A stretch of DNA of 64,000 bases from JAYPWI01 sp038135065 (GCA_038135065.1 JAYPWI010000011.1:1-64000), one strand, 5' to 3'. Shown: positions 1 to 9,413, counted from the first letter of the stretch. Notes: a model not told the origin generated them from the letters alone. Made by a program: numbers and translations.

Positions 1-1124
1 TTGTCTGCTCCGAGGTGGCGAGCGGCGAGTGCCCGGTCATCGGGGGCGACGGAAAAGCGCAGGGGCATTCCCGGGACGAGGACCCTGCCCAATACGTCGT
101 CATCGACCCATCGGATTGCCCCCGCTTCATGGAGGAACGGATGCTGGGCTGCTTCAGCCAGGGTCAGCACCGGGGCGCAGGGGACTCGGGCGTCATCGAG
201 CCGGCGGACGACATCGTCTCGGTTGGCCTGCGTGGCCATCCATTCGGCGATCGCCTGATTGGCGTCATCGCGATGGTCGACGCGTCCCGGTCCGGTGGCC
301 AGCGTTGCGCCGGGCGGGCAGAGGTCGGGCCGTTCCATCACGGTGCACAGGCGTTCCCATTGGCCGTCGTTGACTGCAGCGATCACGACATGGCCGTCGT
401 CGGCTGCGAAGACGCCCACCCCGCCGACCACGGGATGGACGCTGCCCCGTCGAATGGGTTCGCTCGCCCCCTCGGACACCGACCATTCCTGCCAGTTGAC
501 CTCGTGGGCTGTTGCGTACGCACCGAGCAGTGAGACGGTGACTTCCTGTCCCAGCCCGGTGCGTTCACGGTGGTAGAGGGCCGCGGCGACGCCGCCGAAG
601 GCGTGCACGCCGGTCAGCACGTCACCGGGTGAGATGCCGGCCAAGACGGGTGGTCGATCGGGGTAGCCCAGCATGTGGAGCACGCCCGCCCACGCCTGGG
701 CGATTGGGTCGTAGCCGGGTTTGTCCGCCAGCGGCCCCGAGGTGCCGAAGGCGGTCATGTTGCACACCACGAGCCGGGGGTTCGCTGCCGACAGGGCGTC
801 GTACCCGAAGCCGAGGCGTTCCATTGCACCTTGGCCGAAGTTCTGGATCACCACGTCCACAGTGGGGAGCAGTTCGAAGATCAGTTCTCGGGCCTGGGGG
901 GCGCGCAGGTCCATACAGAGGGAGAGCTTCCCCCGGTTCTGCTGGACGTGGTATCCCGATCGCCGACCGCGTACTCGGGGCAGGCTCCGACCCGGATCTC
1001 CAGCTGGAGCGAACTCGACCTTGATGACCTCGGCGCCCTGCTCGACCAGCAGGCGCGTGGCCGTCGGCCCAGCCAGCACCTGGGTGAAGTCGAGCACCCG
1101 AACACCTTCGAAAATTCCGTCCAC
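1..1124 (-). CDS. CaiB/BaiF family CoA-transferase (C-terminus cut by window edge)
   Basis: Family III CoA-transferases move CoA between acyl-CoA and a free carboxylic acid through an aspartyl-CoA thioester. About 374 codons are visible. The N-terminus has the family opening FEGVRVLDFTQVLAGPTATR followed by GAEVIKVE, and the catalytic Asp lies in SPGDVLTGVHAFGG, followed by RERTGLGQ. No in-frame ATG precedes this opening. GTG at 1124 gives V-D-G-I-F-E-G and is the most natural start, although I see no good Shine-Dalgarno. The reading frame is open to base 1, so the last few residues are missing. It is transcribed away from the copper ATPase gene. Acyl substrate unknown. Confidence 0.85.
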   Translation of the reverse strand, partial: MDGIFEGVRVLDFTQVLAGPTATRLLVEQGAEVIKVEFAPAGDPGRSLPRVRGRRSGYHVQQNRGKLSLCMDLRAPQARELIFELLPTVDVVIQNFGQGAMERLGFGYDALSAANPRLVVCNMTAFGTSGPLADKPGYDPIAQAWAGVLHMLGYPDRPPVLAGISPGDVLTGVHAFGGVAAALYHRERTGLGQEVTVSLLGAYATAHEVNWQEWSVSEGASEPIRRGSVHPVVGGVGVFAADDGHVVIAAVNDGQWERLCTVMERPDLCPPGATLATGPGRVDHRDDANQAIAEWMATQANRDDVVRRLDDARVPCAPVLTLAEAAQHPFLHEAGAIRWVDDDVLGRVLVPGMPLRFSVAPDDRALAARHLGAD

Positions 1125-1290
1125 GACATTCCATGATGGCCGGTCGTTGGAGGTCATCGCAGCCGGGTCGGCACTGCCCGGCCGGTGGGGTCATGCGGCC
1201 GCCCTCCGGCGAGTTGTGTGGAGCTGTGTCTGTGCGGTGGTTCGGAGGAGGAGGGCCATTCGTCCCTGTGCTGGATCTGCCCGACCGTTC

Positions 1291-1296
1291 TAGAAT
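1291..1296 (+). promoter_or_regulatory. -10 box TAGAAT, leaderless promoter of the copper ATPase gene
   Basis: TAGAAT ends 6 nt before the GTG at 1303, so transcription would begin at or next to the start codon. I found no recognisable -35 box and no CsoR- or CueR-like palindrome upstream. Confidence 0.55.
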
Positions 1297-1302
1297 CACT
1301 TC

Positions 1303-3483
1303 GTGGCGATGGCCCATATCGAATCAGCGGGAGCGCTGCGGCGCAGCACCATCGAGGTCGAGGGCATGACCTGCGCCGGATGCGCCAGCCGCGTGCAGGG
1401 AGCACTCGCAGCGGTGGAGGGTGTCCATGACGCGCACGTGAACTTCGCAACAGGGCGGGCAACCGTCGTCCACGGCGACCAGGCATCTGCAGGGCAACTC
1501 TCGGAGGCGGTCACGGCCATCGGCTACCAGGTAGTCGATGGTTCCTCCAGCCGGGAGGAGGCCGACGCGGTTCGGGAACGCGATCTGCGACGACGTTTGG
1601 TCGTAGCGATGGCCCTGGGGGCCGCGGCGATGGCGGTGTCGATGGTTCCCCTACTGCGCTTCGAAGGGTGGGAATGGCTGGCTGGCGCCCTCGCAGCGCC
1701 GGTGGTGGCCTGGTCCGGCTGGCCGTTCCACCGGGCTGCGGCGATCAACCTGCGCCACCGGGTCGCCACCATGGACACCCTGGTCTCGATGGGCACCCTG
1801 TCGAGCTGGGTCTGGTCGGCCGTGGTGCTCGTAGCTGCGGTGGACGGCGGCCACGTCTATTTCGAGACCGGTGCTGTGATCGTGGCCCTGATCCTGTTGG
1901 GGAAGTGGCTCGAATCCCGGGCTCGACGCCGGTCGGGGGACGCCATCCGGGCCCTGGCCGGACTCGGCGCCCATCGGGTGACCCTCGAGGACGGCTCCGA
2001 GATCCCCATCGACGGGCTGGTCGCCGGGATGCGGTTCGTCGTCAGGCCAGGAGAAAAGATCGCCACCGACGGGTTGGTGGTCGCAGGCCGGGCCGCCGTC
2101 GACACCTCGATGGTGACCGGCGAACCGGTGCCTGTCGAAGTGACCGTGGGCGACGAGGTGATCGGTGCCACCGTGAACACCGACGGCTCCCTGGTTGTGG
2201 AGGCAACCAGGGTGGGCGCCGAGACGGCGTTGGCCCAGATCATCGCGCTGGTGGAAGCCGCCCAGGGCAGCAGGGCCGAAGTGCAGCGCCTCGCCGACCG
2301 GGTGGCGGCCGTGTTCGTCCCAGCGGCCATCGGCGCAGCCCTGGTCACCCTGCTCGGGTGGGTGGTGCTGGGCCGGGCCACGCAGGACGCGTTCACCGCA
2401 GCAGTGGCGGTGCTGATCATCGCCTGCCCGTGCGCCCTGGGCCTGGCCACCCCGCTGGGCATCATGGTGGGCACCGGGCGGGGAGCCCAGCTCGGGGTCA
2501 TCATCAAGGGTGGGGAAGTGCTCGAGGACACCCGGCGCGTCGACGTCGTGGTGCTCGACAAGACCGGCACGGTGACCCACGGCCGCATGGCCGTGTCGAC
2601 AGTGCTGTGGGCTGACATGGGCCCCGCTGATCCCGACCTGCTGCGACGGGCGGTTGCCTCCCTGGAAGTGCGGTCCGAGCATCCGATCGCCCAAGCCATT
2701 GCCGAGCACGAAGGCCTGTCCTCTGCCGCCGATGGGGTCGAGGTAGAGAACTTCCGAGGATTGGCGGGCATTGGTGTGCAGGGGCGGGTCGCGGGTGCCG
2801 AGGTGGGGGTCGGACGTCGCTCGATGTTCGATGAGGTGCCCCCGTCCCTCGGTGCTCGGGCCGACGCTGCCCAGGCTCGAGGATCGACGGTGGTGTTCGC
2901 CGGCCGCAACGGTGTCGCCGAGGTCGCCTACGAGGTCGCCGATCAGCTCAAGGACACCTCCGCTGAAGCCATCGAGCTGCTGCGCGCGCAGGGTCTCCGG
3001 GTCAGCCTGCTGACCGGTGACAACGCCCCCACGGCTCGAGCAGTCGCTGCTGCGGTGGGCATCGACGAGGTGAGGGCCGAGGTTCTCCCCGACGACAAGG
3101 CGGCCGAGATCCGGTCGTTGCAGGCGGCCGGGCATCGGGTCGCCATGGTCGGCGACGGGATCAACGACGCTCCGGCGCTCGCCCAGGCCGATCTGGGGAT
3201 TGCCGTGGGCACTGGAACCGACGTGGCGATCGAGGCATCGGACCTCACCGTGATGTCGGGTGACCTGAGGGCGGTGGCCGATGCCATCGCCCTATCACGC
3301 CGCACCCTGGCCACCATCAAGGGGAATTTGTTCTGGGCGTTCGCCTACAACGCAGCGGCTATCCCTCTGGCTGCCACCGGGGTACTGAACCCGATGATCG
3401 CGGCAGGGGCGATGGGCAGGTCGTCGCTGGTCGTGGTGTACAACCGCCGTGGGGTCCGCCGCTGCCTCGGGATTCGTGGGTGA
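1303..3483 (+). CDS. copA: Heavy-metal (copper-type) P1B-ATPase
   Basis: Membrane ATPase of the Cu+-exporting P1B-1 type, 726 aa. In order: one HMA domain with GMTCAGC (Cys24, Cys27); a four-helix N-terminal membrane part; actuator loop with TGEP at 272-275; the membrane metal site CPC at 375-377 in [13 protein letters not shown]; phosphorylated Asp419 in [14 protein letters not shown] in the nucleotide-binding domain; TGDN; and [16 protein letters not shown] before the last helix pair. All residues needed for turnover are present. The extreme C-terminus (after [15 protein letters not shown]) is a little atypical but shows no clear frameshift. GTG at 1303 is chosen because of the -10 box just upstream. 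Known family role: copper efflux and tolerance. Exact metal is inferred from CPC plus HMA. Confidence 0.93.
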   Translation: MAMAHIESAGALRRSTIEVEGMTCAGCASRVQGALAAVEGVHDAHVNFATGRATVVHGDQASAGQLSEAVTAIGYQVVDGSSSREEADAVRERDLRRRLVVAMALGAAAMAVSMVPLLRFEGWEWLAGALAAPVVAWSGWPFHRAAAINLRHRVATMDTLVSMGTLSSWVWSAVVLVAAVDGGHVYFETGAVIVALILLGKWLESRARRRSGDAIRALAGLGAHRVTLEDGSEIPIDGLVAGMRFVVRPGEKIATDGLVVAGRAAVDTSMVTGEPVPVEVTVGDEVIGATVNTDGSLVVEATRVGAETALAQIIALVEAAQGSRAEVQRLADRVAAVFVPAAIGAALVTLLGWVVLGRATQDAFTAAVAVLIIACPCALGLATPLGIMVGTGRGAQLGVIIKGGEVLEDTRRVDVVVLDKTGTVTHGRMAVSTVLWADMGPADPDLLRRAVASLEVRSEHPIAQAIAEHEGLSSAADGVEVENFRGLAGIGVQGRVAGAEVGVGRRSMFDEVPPSLGARADAAQARGSTVVFAGRNGVAEVAYEVADQLKDTSAEAIELLRAQGLRVSLLTGDNAPTARAVAAAVGIDEVRAEVLPDDKAAEIRSLQAAGHRVAMVGDGINDAPALAQADLGIAVGTGTDVAIEASDLTVMSGDLRAVADAIALSRRTLATIKGNLFWAFAYNAAAIPLAATGVLNPMIAAGAMGRSSLVVVYNRRGVRRCLGIRG

Positions 3484-3497
3484 TCGTGACGGGGCGG

Positions 3498-3503
3498 CAG
3501 AAT
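3498..3503 (+). promoter_or_regulatory. -10 box CAGAAT before the MDMPI-family gene
   Basis: CAGAAT is followed by 7 nt and then ATG at 3511, and no Shine-Dalgarno lies between. It sits 14 nt after the end of the copper ATPase gene, so the next gene probably has its own start of transcription. Confidence 0.45.
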
Positions 3504-3510
3504 CGTCGGT

Positions 3511-4206
3511 ATGACTGATCGACCCGAGCGTCGCCCGGCGGGAGAGATCTACGCCGACCTCAGGCGCGAGACCATCTCCTGGGCTCTGGCCCTCAGCCCA
3601 GCCGATAGGGGACGGCACGTCCCACTGTGCCCTGAGTGGACGGTCACCCAGACCGTCGCCCATGTCGTGGGCATCGCCGACGACCTGCTGGCCGGTCGTC
3701 TGGAGGGGCTGGGCAGTGATAGGTGGACGGCCGCGCAGGTTGATGCACGATCGGGCTGGTCGCTCGAGCGGATCTGTGAGGAATGGGAAGGGCTCGGCCC
3801 CGCCATCGATGCGTTCACGGCGGCCGATGACGTGTTCGGCATGCGGATGACCGCCGATCTGGTGACCCACGTGCATGACATGGCCGCAGCGGTCGGGGCG
3901 TCGGTGGATCGGGACACCGAAGCGGTCCGCCTCGGCTTGGAGCGATACGGCCCCTTCTTCTGCGAGCGTGCCCACCACGCCGGCCTCCCGGTGGTGCGGG
4001 TGGAAGCCTCGTCGGGCCAACACTGGCAATCAGCCGAGGGCACGGTGACCGCAGTGGTGCGGGGGTCTGACTTCGAGTTGTTGCGAGCCTTCAGCGGACG
4101 ACGATCGGCGGCCCAGGTTGTGGCCATGGACTGGGATGGTGACCCGGCCCCGTATCTCGCGGTGGTCACGCCGTACGGGCTGCCCAGCGACGACGTGGAG
4201 GAGTAG
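3511..4206 (+). CDS. Maleylpyruvate isomerase/DinB-like family protein (mycothiol-dependent type)
   Basis: 231 aa, resembling the MDMPI_N/DinB-like four-helix family, whose characterised member is the mycothiol-dependent maleylpyruvate isomerase of Corynebacterium. Visible hallmarks are CPEWTVTQTVAHVVG with a candidate metal His51 and a second His pair in ADLVTHVHDM around residue 120. Members bind a divalent metal and use mycothiol, the actinobacterial thiol, which supports the assigned lineage. Most members have no proven substrate, so only the family is called. It ends 1 nt before the end of the converging gene at 4208. Confidence 0.75.
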   Translation: MTDRPERRPAGEIYADLRRETISWALALSPADRGRHVPLCPEWTVTQTVAHVVGIADDLLAGRLEGLGSDRWTAAQVDARSGWSLERICEEWEGLGPAIDAFTAADDVFGMRMTADLVTHVHDMAAAVGASVDRDTEAVRLGLERYGPFFCERAHHAGLPVVRVEASSGQHWQSAEGTVTAVVRGSDFELLRAFSGRRSAAQVVAMDWDGDPAPYLAVVTPYGLPSDDVEE

Positions 4207-4207
4207 G

Positions 4208-5767
4208 TCAGGCCCTGGTCAGGCGACGGATGCTCCCGTCCCCGTCGCAGCCGATCAGGAATCCGTCGCCGTCGGCCAGTACCGGTGTGAAGCGGTGGGG
4301 CAGGCTGGCCCCAGCGATGGCTGGTCCGATCGGGGCGTCCTGGGTCACCGTGGTCGACGTGCCCGACGCAAGGTCGATGGCCACCAGGCGCCGGCTAGCA
4401 GGTTCGGCCAGCAGGGCCGTCGTCGACGTCACCCCGATGCCTTCGGGGTCGGTGACCCCGCCGAGGGTTGTGACCGCCCGGCCGTCGACGAAACCGGTCG
4501 CCCCGCCGTAGTGGGAGACCCACACAGTCCCGTCCGGAGCCGCAGCGACCGCCCGAGGGTCGGTCAGACCGCTTGCCGCCTCGCCGAGGATCTCGCCGAT
4601 CCCGTCGATGAGCACAACCCGGCCACCGGAGCGGTCCACGACGTAGGCGCCACCGCCGGGTGCTGCAGCCATGGCGCTCACCCCGCCGAGGTGCCCGGCC
4701 ACTGAGCGGAGGGAACCATCGGGTGAGCGGCGCAGCACCTGGCCGCGGCCGATCAGGATCAACAGGTCGTCACCGGCTGCGGCCACGTCGACGGCCATGC
4801 CGGGCAGGTCGGCCAACAGGCTGGCGATGACGGCAGTCGATCCGTCGGCCTCGATGCGGTTGACGGCGAGGGCGTCGGCGGAGGCCAGGGATCTGTCGGC
4901 CATGCGGGCCAGACCGAAGGGGCCGATGAGCCCCGACGGTGAGAGGAGGCGCTCGGTTCCGCCTGTGACCTCGGCCAATCTTCCGTCGGTGAAGTGCGAC
5001 ACGAACAAGCGGCCCTGATCGGAGATGGCGAAGTTGTCGATCCCGGGATTGACCTGGGCGAGTGCTGTCCGGGCCCCGGTAGCGATGTCGATGGCGGTCA
5101 CCTCACCGGTTCCCCCCTGGGAGGTGATGAGGCGGCCTGCTGCGTCGAACTTGACCGCGGTGGGGGTGGCCAGATCGGTGATGCGCCGCTCCAAGCCACC
5201 GGTGTCGAGGTCGTACCGCCAGATCTCACCGGCCAACACCTGGGGAAACCACAGCGCCCCGTCGGGGCCCATGGCGAACGCGTTGGGCATGGCGAGGTCG
5301 TCGGCCAGCACCACCGGGTCGCGCTCACCGGAGGGATCGAGTTCCAGCAGTCGCCCACCGGGTCGGAACTCGTCGACGAAGAGCCGCCGACCATCGTGGC
5401 TGACCGTCATCCCGTTGGCCCCGGGAAGGTCGTCGCGGAGCGTCCCGAAGGTTCCGTCGGGTCGCCGGAAGGTGACCCGACCGTTGGGGGGCTCGGTGGC
5501 GAAGAAGGTGCCGTCCATGGTGAAGGCGCCATCATCGGGAGCGGAGATTTCCTCTCCCTGCGGCGCATAGGGCCGGGCGGCGCCGGTGGTGATGTCGACG
5601 GCGGTGACCTGGGCGCCGAACACCTGGGTGACGATCAGCTCGCCGGTCGGTGAGAGCAGGATGCCGTTGGCCCCCCACAGAGCGCTCGGGCCGGTGACGG
5701 TGGACAGTGTCCACCCCGACGTCGTCGTGGGTCCGGTTTGGCCGTAGCCCGTCCAGCGGTCGGTCAT
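4208..5767 (-). CDS. SMP-30/gluconolactonase-like beta-propeller protein
   Basis: 519 aa made of repeated blades of the form D-G-x-L-W/F-V-T/S-x-x-x-G-x-I (for example SPTGELIVTQVFG and DGTVWVSHYGG), as in SMP-30/NHL-type six-bladed propellers; the length suggests two propeller modules in tandem. No signal peptide or membrane segment, so probably cytoplasmic. ATG at 5767 is chosen because GGAGACCCACC precedes it and the first blade begins shortly after; a longer frame to 5869 has no such support. It lies 41 nt downstream of a TauD-type dioxygenase on the same strand, so the pair is probably one operon. Lactone hydrolysis is a family possibility, not shown. Confidence 0.7.
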   Translation of the reverse strand: MTDRWTGYGQTGPTTTSGWTLSTVTGPSALWGANGILLSPTGELIVTQVFGAQVTAVDITTGAARPYAPQGEEISAPDDGAFTMDGTFFATEPPNGRVTFRRPDGTFGTLRDDLPGANGMTVSHDGRRLFVDEFRPGGRLLELDPSGERDPVVLADDLAMPNAFAMGPDGALWFPQVLAGEIWRYDLDTGGLERRITDLATPTAVKFDAAGRLITSQGGTGEVTAIDIATGARTALAQVNPGIDNFAISDQGRLFVSHFTDGRLAEVTGGTERLLSPSGLIGPFGLARMADRSLASADALAVNRIEADGSTAVIASLLADLPGMAVDVAAAGDDLLILIGRGQVLRRSPDGSLRSVAGHLGGVSAMAAAPGGGAYVVDRSGGRVVLIDGIGEILGEAASGLTDPRAVAAAPDGTVWVSHYGGATGFVDGRAVTTLGGVTDPEGIGVTSTTALLAEPASRRLVAIDLASGTSTTVTQDAPIGPAIAGASLPHRFTPVLADGDGFLIGCDGDGSIRRLTRA

Positions 5768-5808
5768 GGTGGGTCTCCGATCGAGGGGGTCCGTGGATGA
5801 CGGTCTGG

Positions 5809-6681
5809 TCAGGGCTTGTGGTTCTCGGCGCTCTCGGTCAGCGGATCCCCGGCGATCCGGGTGTGCCACATTTTGCGGGGCTGGGTCATGTCGAACGGTG
5901 TGCCCCGGTGCATCAGACGGCGGTTGTCCCAGATGACTGCGTCACCGACCGTCCACTGGTGGTGGTACACCCGTGCCGGGTCGGCAACGGCTGCCGCGTT
6001 GAGGCGGTCGATCAGTTGCTCCGACTCCTCGGGGTCCATGCCGATGATGTCGTGGGCGTGGCGACCGATGTTCAGGTTCGGCAGTCCGCTGTCGGGGTGG
6101 ATCTTCACCAGGGGTCGGATGGGGATGTCGAGGTCGTGGTACCCGTACATGCCATAGGTGCCGTCGTCCTTCTTGCGGGGCAGGTAGCCGGCCCGTCCCT
6201 GGGAGTAGTACAGGGAGTGGCGGGCGTGGAGGTCGGCGATCGTGCCCTTCGTCTCGTCGTCGAGGGCCTCGTAGGCGGCCCGCATGTCCGCCCAGCCCGT
6301 GTCGGCGCCCCCGGCGGGTACCACCTCGGCGGTGAACACGGCGCCTTTGGCCTGGACGGGCATGTAGGTCGAGTCGTGGTGCCAGCCCTCGTTGCCCCGA
6401 AGCGACTTCACCAGGTCGTCATCGGGTTCAGCGTGGACCTTTCCCTCCTTGTCGACATTGGAGATGGGTGCTGCCGGGAACTCGATGTCCCCGAACCAGC
6501 TGGCCAGGGTGTTCTGTTCGTCCTGGGTGAGGAACTGATCGGAGAACACCAGCAGGCCGTAGGTGACCCAGGCCTCCCGCAGGGCGGGAAAGGTGGTGTC
6601 GTCGATGGCCCGCAGTTGCAGCCCGTGGATGCGGGCTCCGAAGCAGGCATCGAGTGGTTCGATGTCGAGCGCCGTCGTCAT
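5809..6681 (-). CDS. TauD/TfdA-family Fe(II)/2-oxoglutarate dioxygenase
   Basis: 290 aa. The 2-His-1-carboxylate iron site is visible: HxD as H101-H102-D103 in WHHDSTYMPVQAKG, the distal His in RRLMHRGTPFDM, and the 2-oxoglutarate-binding Arg in PRKMWHTRIAG. The N-terminus MTTALDIEPLDACFGARIHG is typical of TfdA/TauD, enzymes that hydroxylate sulfonates, phenoxyacids and similar acids. ATG at 6681 sits 7 nt after a -10 box, while in-frame codons further upstream would put the promoter inside the gene. A paralogue lies at 34798-35688. The substrate cannot be read from the sequence. Confidence 0.88.
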   Translation of the reverse strand: MTTALDIEPLDACFGARIHGLQLRAIDDTTFPALREAWVTYGLLVFSDQFLTQDEQNTLASWFGDIEFPAAPISNVDKEGKVHAEPDDDLVKSLRGNEGWHHDSTYMPVQAKGAVFTAEVVPAGGADTGWADMRAAYEALDDETKGTIADLHARHSLYYSQGRAGYLPRKKDDGTYGMYGYHDLDIPIRPLVKIHPDSGLPNLNIGRHAHDIIGMDPEESEQLIDRLNAAAVADPARVYHHQWTVGDAVIWDNRRLMHRGTPFDMTQPRKMWHTRIAGDPLTESAENHKP

Positions 6682-6688
6682 GGCCCCA

Positions 6689-6694
6689 AGGGTA
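6689..6694 (-). promoter_or_regulatory. -10 box TACCCT for the TauD/propeller operon
   Basis: On the minus strand TACCCT is followed by TGGGGCC and then the ATG at 6681, a 7-nt spacing that fits a leaderless transcript carrying the dioxygenase and the propeller gene. Confidence 0.5.
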
Positions 6695-6778
6695 GTACCA
6701 CCGGGTCGAGCCGTCCGAGGGTCCATTGCTGCGGCGAGGGCTTCTAGGCTGAGGGGCGTCTCGATGGGGAGGGCGACG

Positions 6779-7165
6779 GTGGTTGACGGCAGCGGGTACC
6801 AGGACAGGGTTGCCCGGTCGGCGGCGGCTGGCCGCAAGCTGGCCCGTCACAACCCCGAGTTGCATCGGTCGTACTGGCGGACCCACGACCTGGCCATGGC
6901 CGAGGGTGCGTTGGATCGGCGGACCAAGGAGCTCATCGGGTTGGCGCTGGTGGTCTCGATGCAGTGCGAGGTGTGTATCGCCTTCCATGTTCGTGACTGT
7001 GTCGAGGCGGGGGCTACCGCTGAGGAGATCTACGACGCGCTCAACGTGGTGGTCATGCAGGGCAGCGGTCCGGCCATGGTCTACGCCGGGTACGCAGTGG
7101 AGGCGCTGGAGGAGCTGTTGGCTGGACAGGGTCCGCCAGATCACCCGGCTCCCCATACCCACTGA
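6779..7165 (+). CDS. AhpD-like/carboxymuconolactone decarboxylase-family protein
   Basis: 128 aa if started at GTG 6779, which has GGGGAGGG six bases upstream; an in-frame ATG at 6764 is the alternative. The AhpD redox motif CxxCxxxH is intact (Cys63, Cys66, His70 in CEVCIAFH), preceded by DRRTKELIGLALVVSMQ and followed by the helix AGATAEEIYDALNVVVMQGSG. Members are peroxidase-like or act in ring-cleavage pathways. A TAGGCT element at 6744-6749 could be its promoter. It is the ordinary cysteine version of the motif that is altered in the gene at 37005. Confidence 0.8.
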   Translation: MVDGSGYQDRVARSAAAGRKLARHNPELHRSYWRTHDLAMAEGALDRRTKELIGLALVVSMQCEVCIAFHVRDCVEAGATAEEIYDALNVVVMQGSGPAMVYAGYAVEALEELLAGQGPPDHPAPHTH

Positions 7166-7194
7166 CCAGCGCTGGGCGGCAACGCCGCGTGCTC

Positions 7195-7200
7195 TAAGCT
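7195..7200 (+). promoter_or_regulatory. -10 box TAAGCT of the cobalamin-transport transcript
   Basis: TAAGCT lies directly before the riboswitch aptamer, placing the RNA start near 7207 and giving a leader of about 190 nt. This is one of the few promoters here with a long leader. Confidence 0.5.
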
Positions 7201-7202
7201 CG

Positions 7203-7310
7203 TCGGTGGCGCGGAGGCGAAGTCCGGTGAGATCCCGGCACTGTCCCGCAACGGTTGTCCAGGCTGTCCGCAGCCCTGGCGAGTCCGGTCGAGCTCCTCG
7301 CCCCACCACG
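7203..7310 (+). promoter_or_regulatory. Cobalamin riboswitch
   Basis: The leader holds the core of the adenosylcobalamin aptamer: GAAGTCCGGTGAGATCC, then CGGCACTGTCCCGCAACGG (the B12 box region), then GCGAGTCCGG. The spacing and the paired arms around these blocks match the known cobalamin riboswitch. It precedes btuF by roughly 90 nt, so B12 should repress its own importer. The expression platform between 7310 and 7397 contains no strong U-tailed terminator; sequestering the AAAGGA upstream of the btuF ATG is the likelier mechanism (inference). Confidence 0.9.
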
Positions 7311-7396
7311 AACCGCATCCCTCGAGGACAAGGGCTGGTTCGTCCGGCGGGCATCCGTCGCACGAGCGCACCGACCTCGGCGAAAGGACCCCCGTC

Positions 7397-8317
7397 ATGA
7401 CACCACTTCCTCCACCCCGCCGCCTGTGCTGGTGGCTCGTCGCCCTTCTGGGATTGTTTGCGGCCGGGTGTGGTTCGGATCCGGTGACAGGTGCCGAGCC
7501 CGAAGCGACATCGGCTGAAGCGGCGCCCTCGACCACGGCCAGCGAGCCGGATATCGAGCGCCCCCAACGCATCGTGTCCCTGTCGCCGACGGCGACCGAG
7601 ATGCTCTTCGCTGTCGGAGCGGGGGAGCAGGTGGTGGCCGTCGACGAGTACTCGACCTACCCACCCGAGGCACCGGTCACCGACCTCTCGGGATTCGATC
7701 CCAATGTCGAGGCCGTCCTGGCCTACGAGCCCGACCTGGTGGTGGTGGCCTTCGATGCCAACGACATCGTGGCGTCGCTGCGTGCCGCGGGGGTCGAGGT
7801 GCTCGAGAGCTACGCCCCGGTCACCATCGAGGGCGGGTACCAGGTGCTATCCGACCTCGGCGACGCGGTGGGGCGGCCCGAGGAGACGTCGGACCTGATC
7901 GAGGTCATGCGGACCGAGATCGACGCCGCGCTGGCCCTGGCCCCGTCGGGGTCGGTTCGGGTCTACCACGAGCTGGACGAGAACTACTTCTCGGCCAGCT
8001 CGTTCGGGTTCATCGGGGACGTCTACACGGCCCTGGGAGCGGTCAACATCGCCGACGATGCCGATTCCGATGGGTACGGGTTCCCCCAACTCACCGAGGA
8101 GTACATCGTGACGGCCGACCCCGAGTTGATCGTCATCACCGACCAGGTGTCCTACGGGCCCGACGAGGTGGCAGCCCGGGCCGGCTGGGGCGAGATTTCC
8201 GCCGTGGTGAACGGTCAGGTGATCGTGGTGAACGCCGACAGCGCATCCCGCTGGGGGCCCCGCCTGCCGTTGTTCATCGCTGAGGTTGCGACGGCTATGG
8301 CAGAGGTGGCGTCCTAG
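7397..8317 (+). CDS. btuF: Cobalamin ABC transporter substrate-binding lipoprotein
   Basis: 306 aa. The N-terminus has a hydrophobic stretch ending in a lipobox LFAAGC (lipidated Cys25) and a Thr/Ser/Ala/Glu-rich linker, so the mature protein is membrane-anchored outside the cell. The body is a TroA/BtuF-type two-lobed binder: RIVSLSPTATEMLFAVGAG, VVAVDEYSTYPPEAP, FDPNVEAVLAYEPDLVVVA. The upstream cobalamin riboswitch and the downstream FecCD permease and ATPase make B12, or a related corrinoid, the most likely ligand. The ATG is preceded by AAAGGA. Confidence 0.9.
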   Translation: MTPLPPPRRLCWWLVALLGLFAAGCGSDPVTGAEPEATSAEAAPSTTASEPDIERPQRIVSLSPTATEMLFAVGAGEQVVAVDEYSTYPPEAPVTDLSGFDPNVEAVLAYEPDLVVVAFDANDIVASLRAAGVEVLESYAPVTIEGGYQVLSDLGDAVGRPEETSDLIEVMRTEIDAALALAPSGSVRVYHELDENYFSASSFGFIGDVYTALGAVNIADDADSDGYGFPQLTEEYIVTADPELIVITDQVSYGPDEVAARAGWGEISAVVNGQVIVVNADSASRWGPRLPLFIAEVATAMAEVAS

Positions 8318-8327
8318 GGCGCCGGCG

Positions 8328-9413
8328 ATGACCTCCGCAGCCGGGCCGGACGCAGCAGGGGTGCAGGACAACGCAGTCACCCGCGCCTTTCGGCTTTCTC
8401 CCCGTGCCCTGACCGTGGCGGTCGCCGTACTCGTCGGGGCGTTGCTGCTGAGCATCTCGAGCGGAGCGGCCGGCCTTCCCGTCGACAGCGTGCTCGCCGC
8501 ACTGCTGGACCGCATCCCCGGACTCGGCTTCGAATCGGGGCTGAGCGCCCGCCAGGAATCGATCCTGTTCCAGATCCGCATGCCCCGCATGGTGCTGGGG
8601 GCTCTGGTGGGTGCCTCGCTCGGTATGGCCGGGGCCTCCTATCAGGGGGTGTTCCGGAACCCCCTGGCCGACCCGTACCTGCTGGGGGTCTCGGCCGGTG
8701 CCGGGTTCGGGGCCAGCCTGGCTCTTGGTGTCGGATTGGACATCGGATGGGGGCCATTCGGTGCCGTTCCTGCCGCCGCCTTCGTGGGGGCCTTGGTTGC
8801 GGTCACCGGCTCGGCGGCGGTGGCCCGGGGCGGGGGACGCTCGCCGGCCACCCTGTTGTTGGCCGGGGTGGCCATGGCCGCCCTGTTCTCGGCGTCGCAG
8901 ACCTTCGTGCTGACCCGCCTCAGTGAGGGTCAGGCCCGTGAGGTGCTGTCGTGGCTGTTCGGCCAGCTCAACGCCAGTGGGTGGGGTCAGGTGGCCATCC
9001 TGGGGCCATATGTGGCCGGTTGCGGGCTGGTGCTGATGGTGCACCGCCGGCACCTCGACGTGCTGCGGGTCGGCGACGACGAGGCGGCCAGCCTGGGGCT
9101 CGACCCCATCAGGGTGAGGGTGGTGGTCATCGTGGCTGCATCCTTGCTCACCGCAGCGGCGGTGTCGGTCAGCGGCCTGATCGCCTTCGTCGGACTGGTT
9201 GTCCCACACATCGTCCGGGTGCTGGTCCATCACAGCTACCGGGTGGTGGTGCCGTTGTCTGGCTTGGTCGGTGCTGCCTTCCTCGTGATCGTGGACGTCG
9301 CTGCGCGCACCGTGGTCGCTCCGGCCGAGCTTCCGGTCGGGGTCATCACCGCCTTCGTCGGCGCTCCCTTCTTCGCCCTGGTGCTGTGGCGAGGGGGCCG
9401 GGTGGAGGCATGA
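8328..9413 (+). CDS. btuC: Cobalamin ABC transporter permease (FecCD/BtuC family)
   Basis: 361 aa of strongly hydrophobic sequence with about ten membrane helices. The family signature is GMAGASYQGVFRNPLADPYL followed by LGVSAGAGFGAS, and the cytoplasmic coupling region reads VGLVVPHIVRVLV. ATG at 8328, 10 nt after btuF, starts a short polar N-terminus before the first helix. It forms the membrane channel of the importer with two BtuD subunits. Its last codons overlap the btuD start by 4 nt (ATGA). Confidence 0.92.
   Translation: MTSAAGPDAAGVQDNAVTRAFRLSPRALTVAVAVLVGALLLSISSGAAGLPVDSVLAALLDRIPGLGFESGLSARQESILFQIRMPRMVLGALVGASLGMAGASYQGVFRNPLADPYLLGVSAGAGFGASLALGVGLDIGWGPFGAVPAAAFVGALVAVTGSAAVARGGGRSPATLLLAGVAMAALFSASQTFVLTRLSEGQAREVLSWLFGQLNASGWGQVAILGPYVAGCGLVLMVHRRHLDVLRVGDDEAASLGLDPIRVRVVVIVAASLLTAAAVSVSGLIAFVGLVVPHIVRVLVHHSYRVVVPLSGLVGAAFLVIVDVAARTVVAPAELPVGVITAFVGAPFFALVLWRGGRVEA

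Noticed and set aside
1153..1190. Inverted repeat GCCGGG/CCCGGC upstream of the copper ATPase gene
   Set aside because: Only 6 bp in very G+C-rich sequence, no symmetry around the promoter and no T-run, so neither operator nor terminator is supported.
1651..3135. Long open frame (about 490 codons) on the minus strand inside the copper ATPase gene
   Set aside because: High-G+C coding sequence leaves long open frames opposite a real gene. The plus-strand frame has every P-type ATPase motif, while the minus frame encodes low-complexity His/Gly/Asp-rich sequence.
3400..3483. Frameshift at the C-terminus of the copper ATPase
   Set aside because: The last 20 residues differ from typical relatives, but neither alternative frame restores a clearly better ending.
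5768..5869. Longer N-terminus of the beta-propeller protein starting at 5869
   Set aside because: The extension is Arg/Asp-rich with no family resemblance and would run into the region after the dioxygenase gene. ATG 5767 has a ribosome site.
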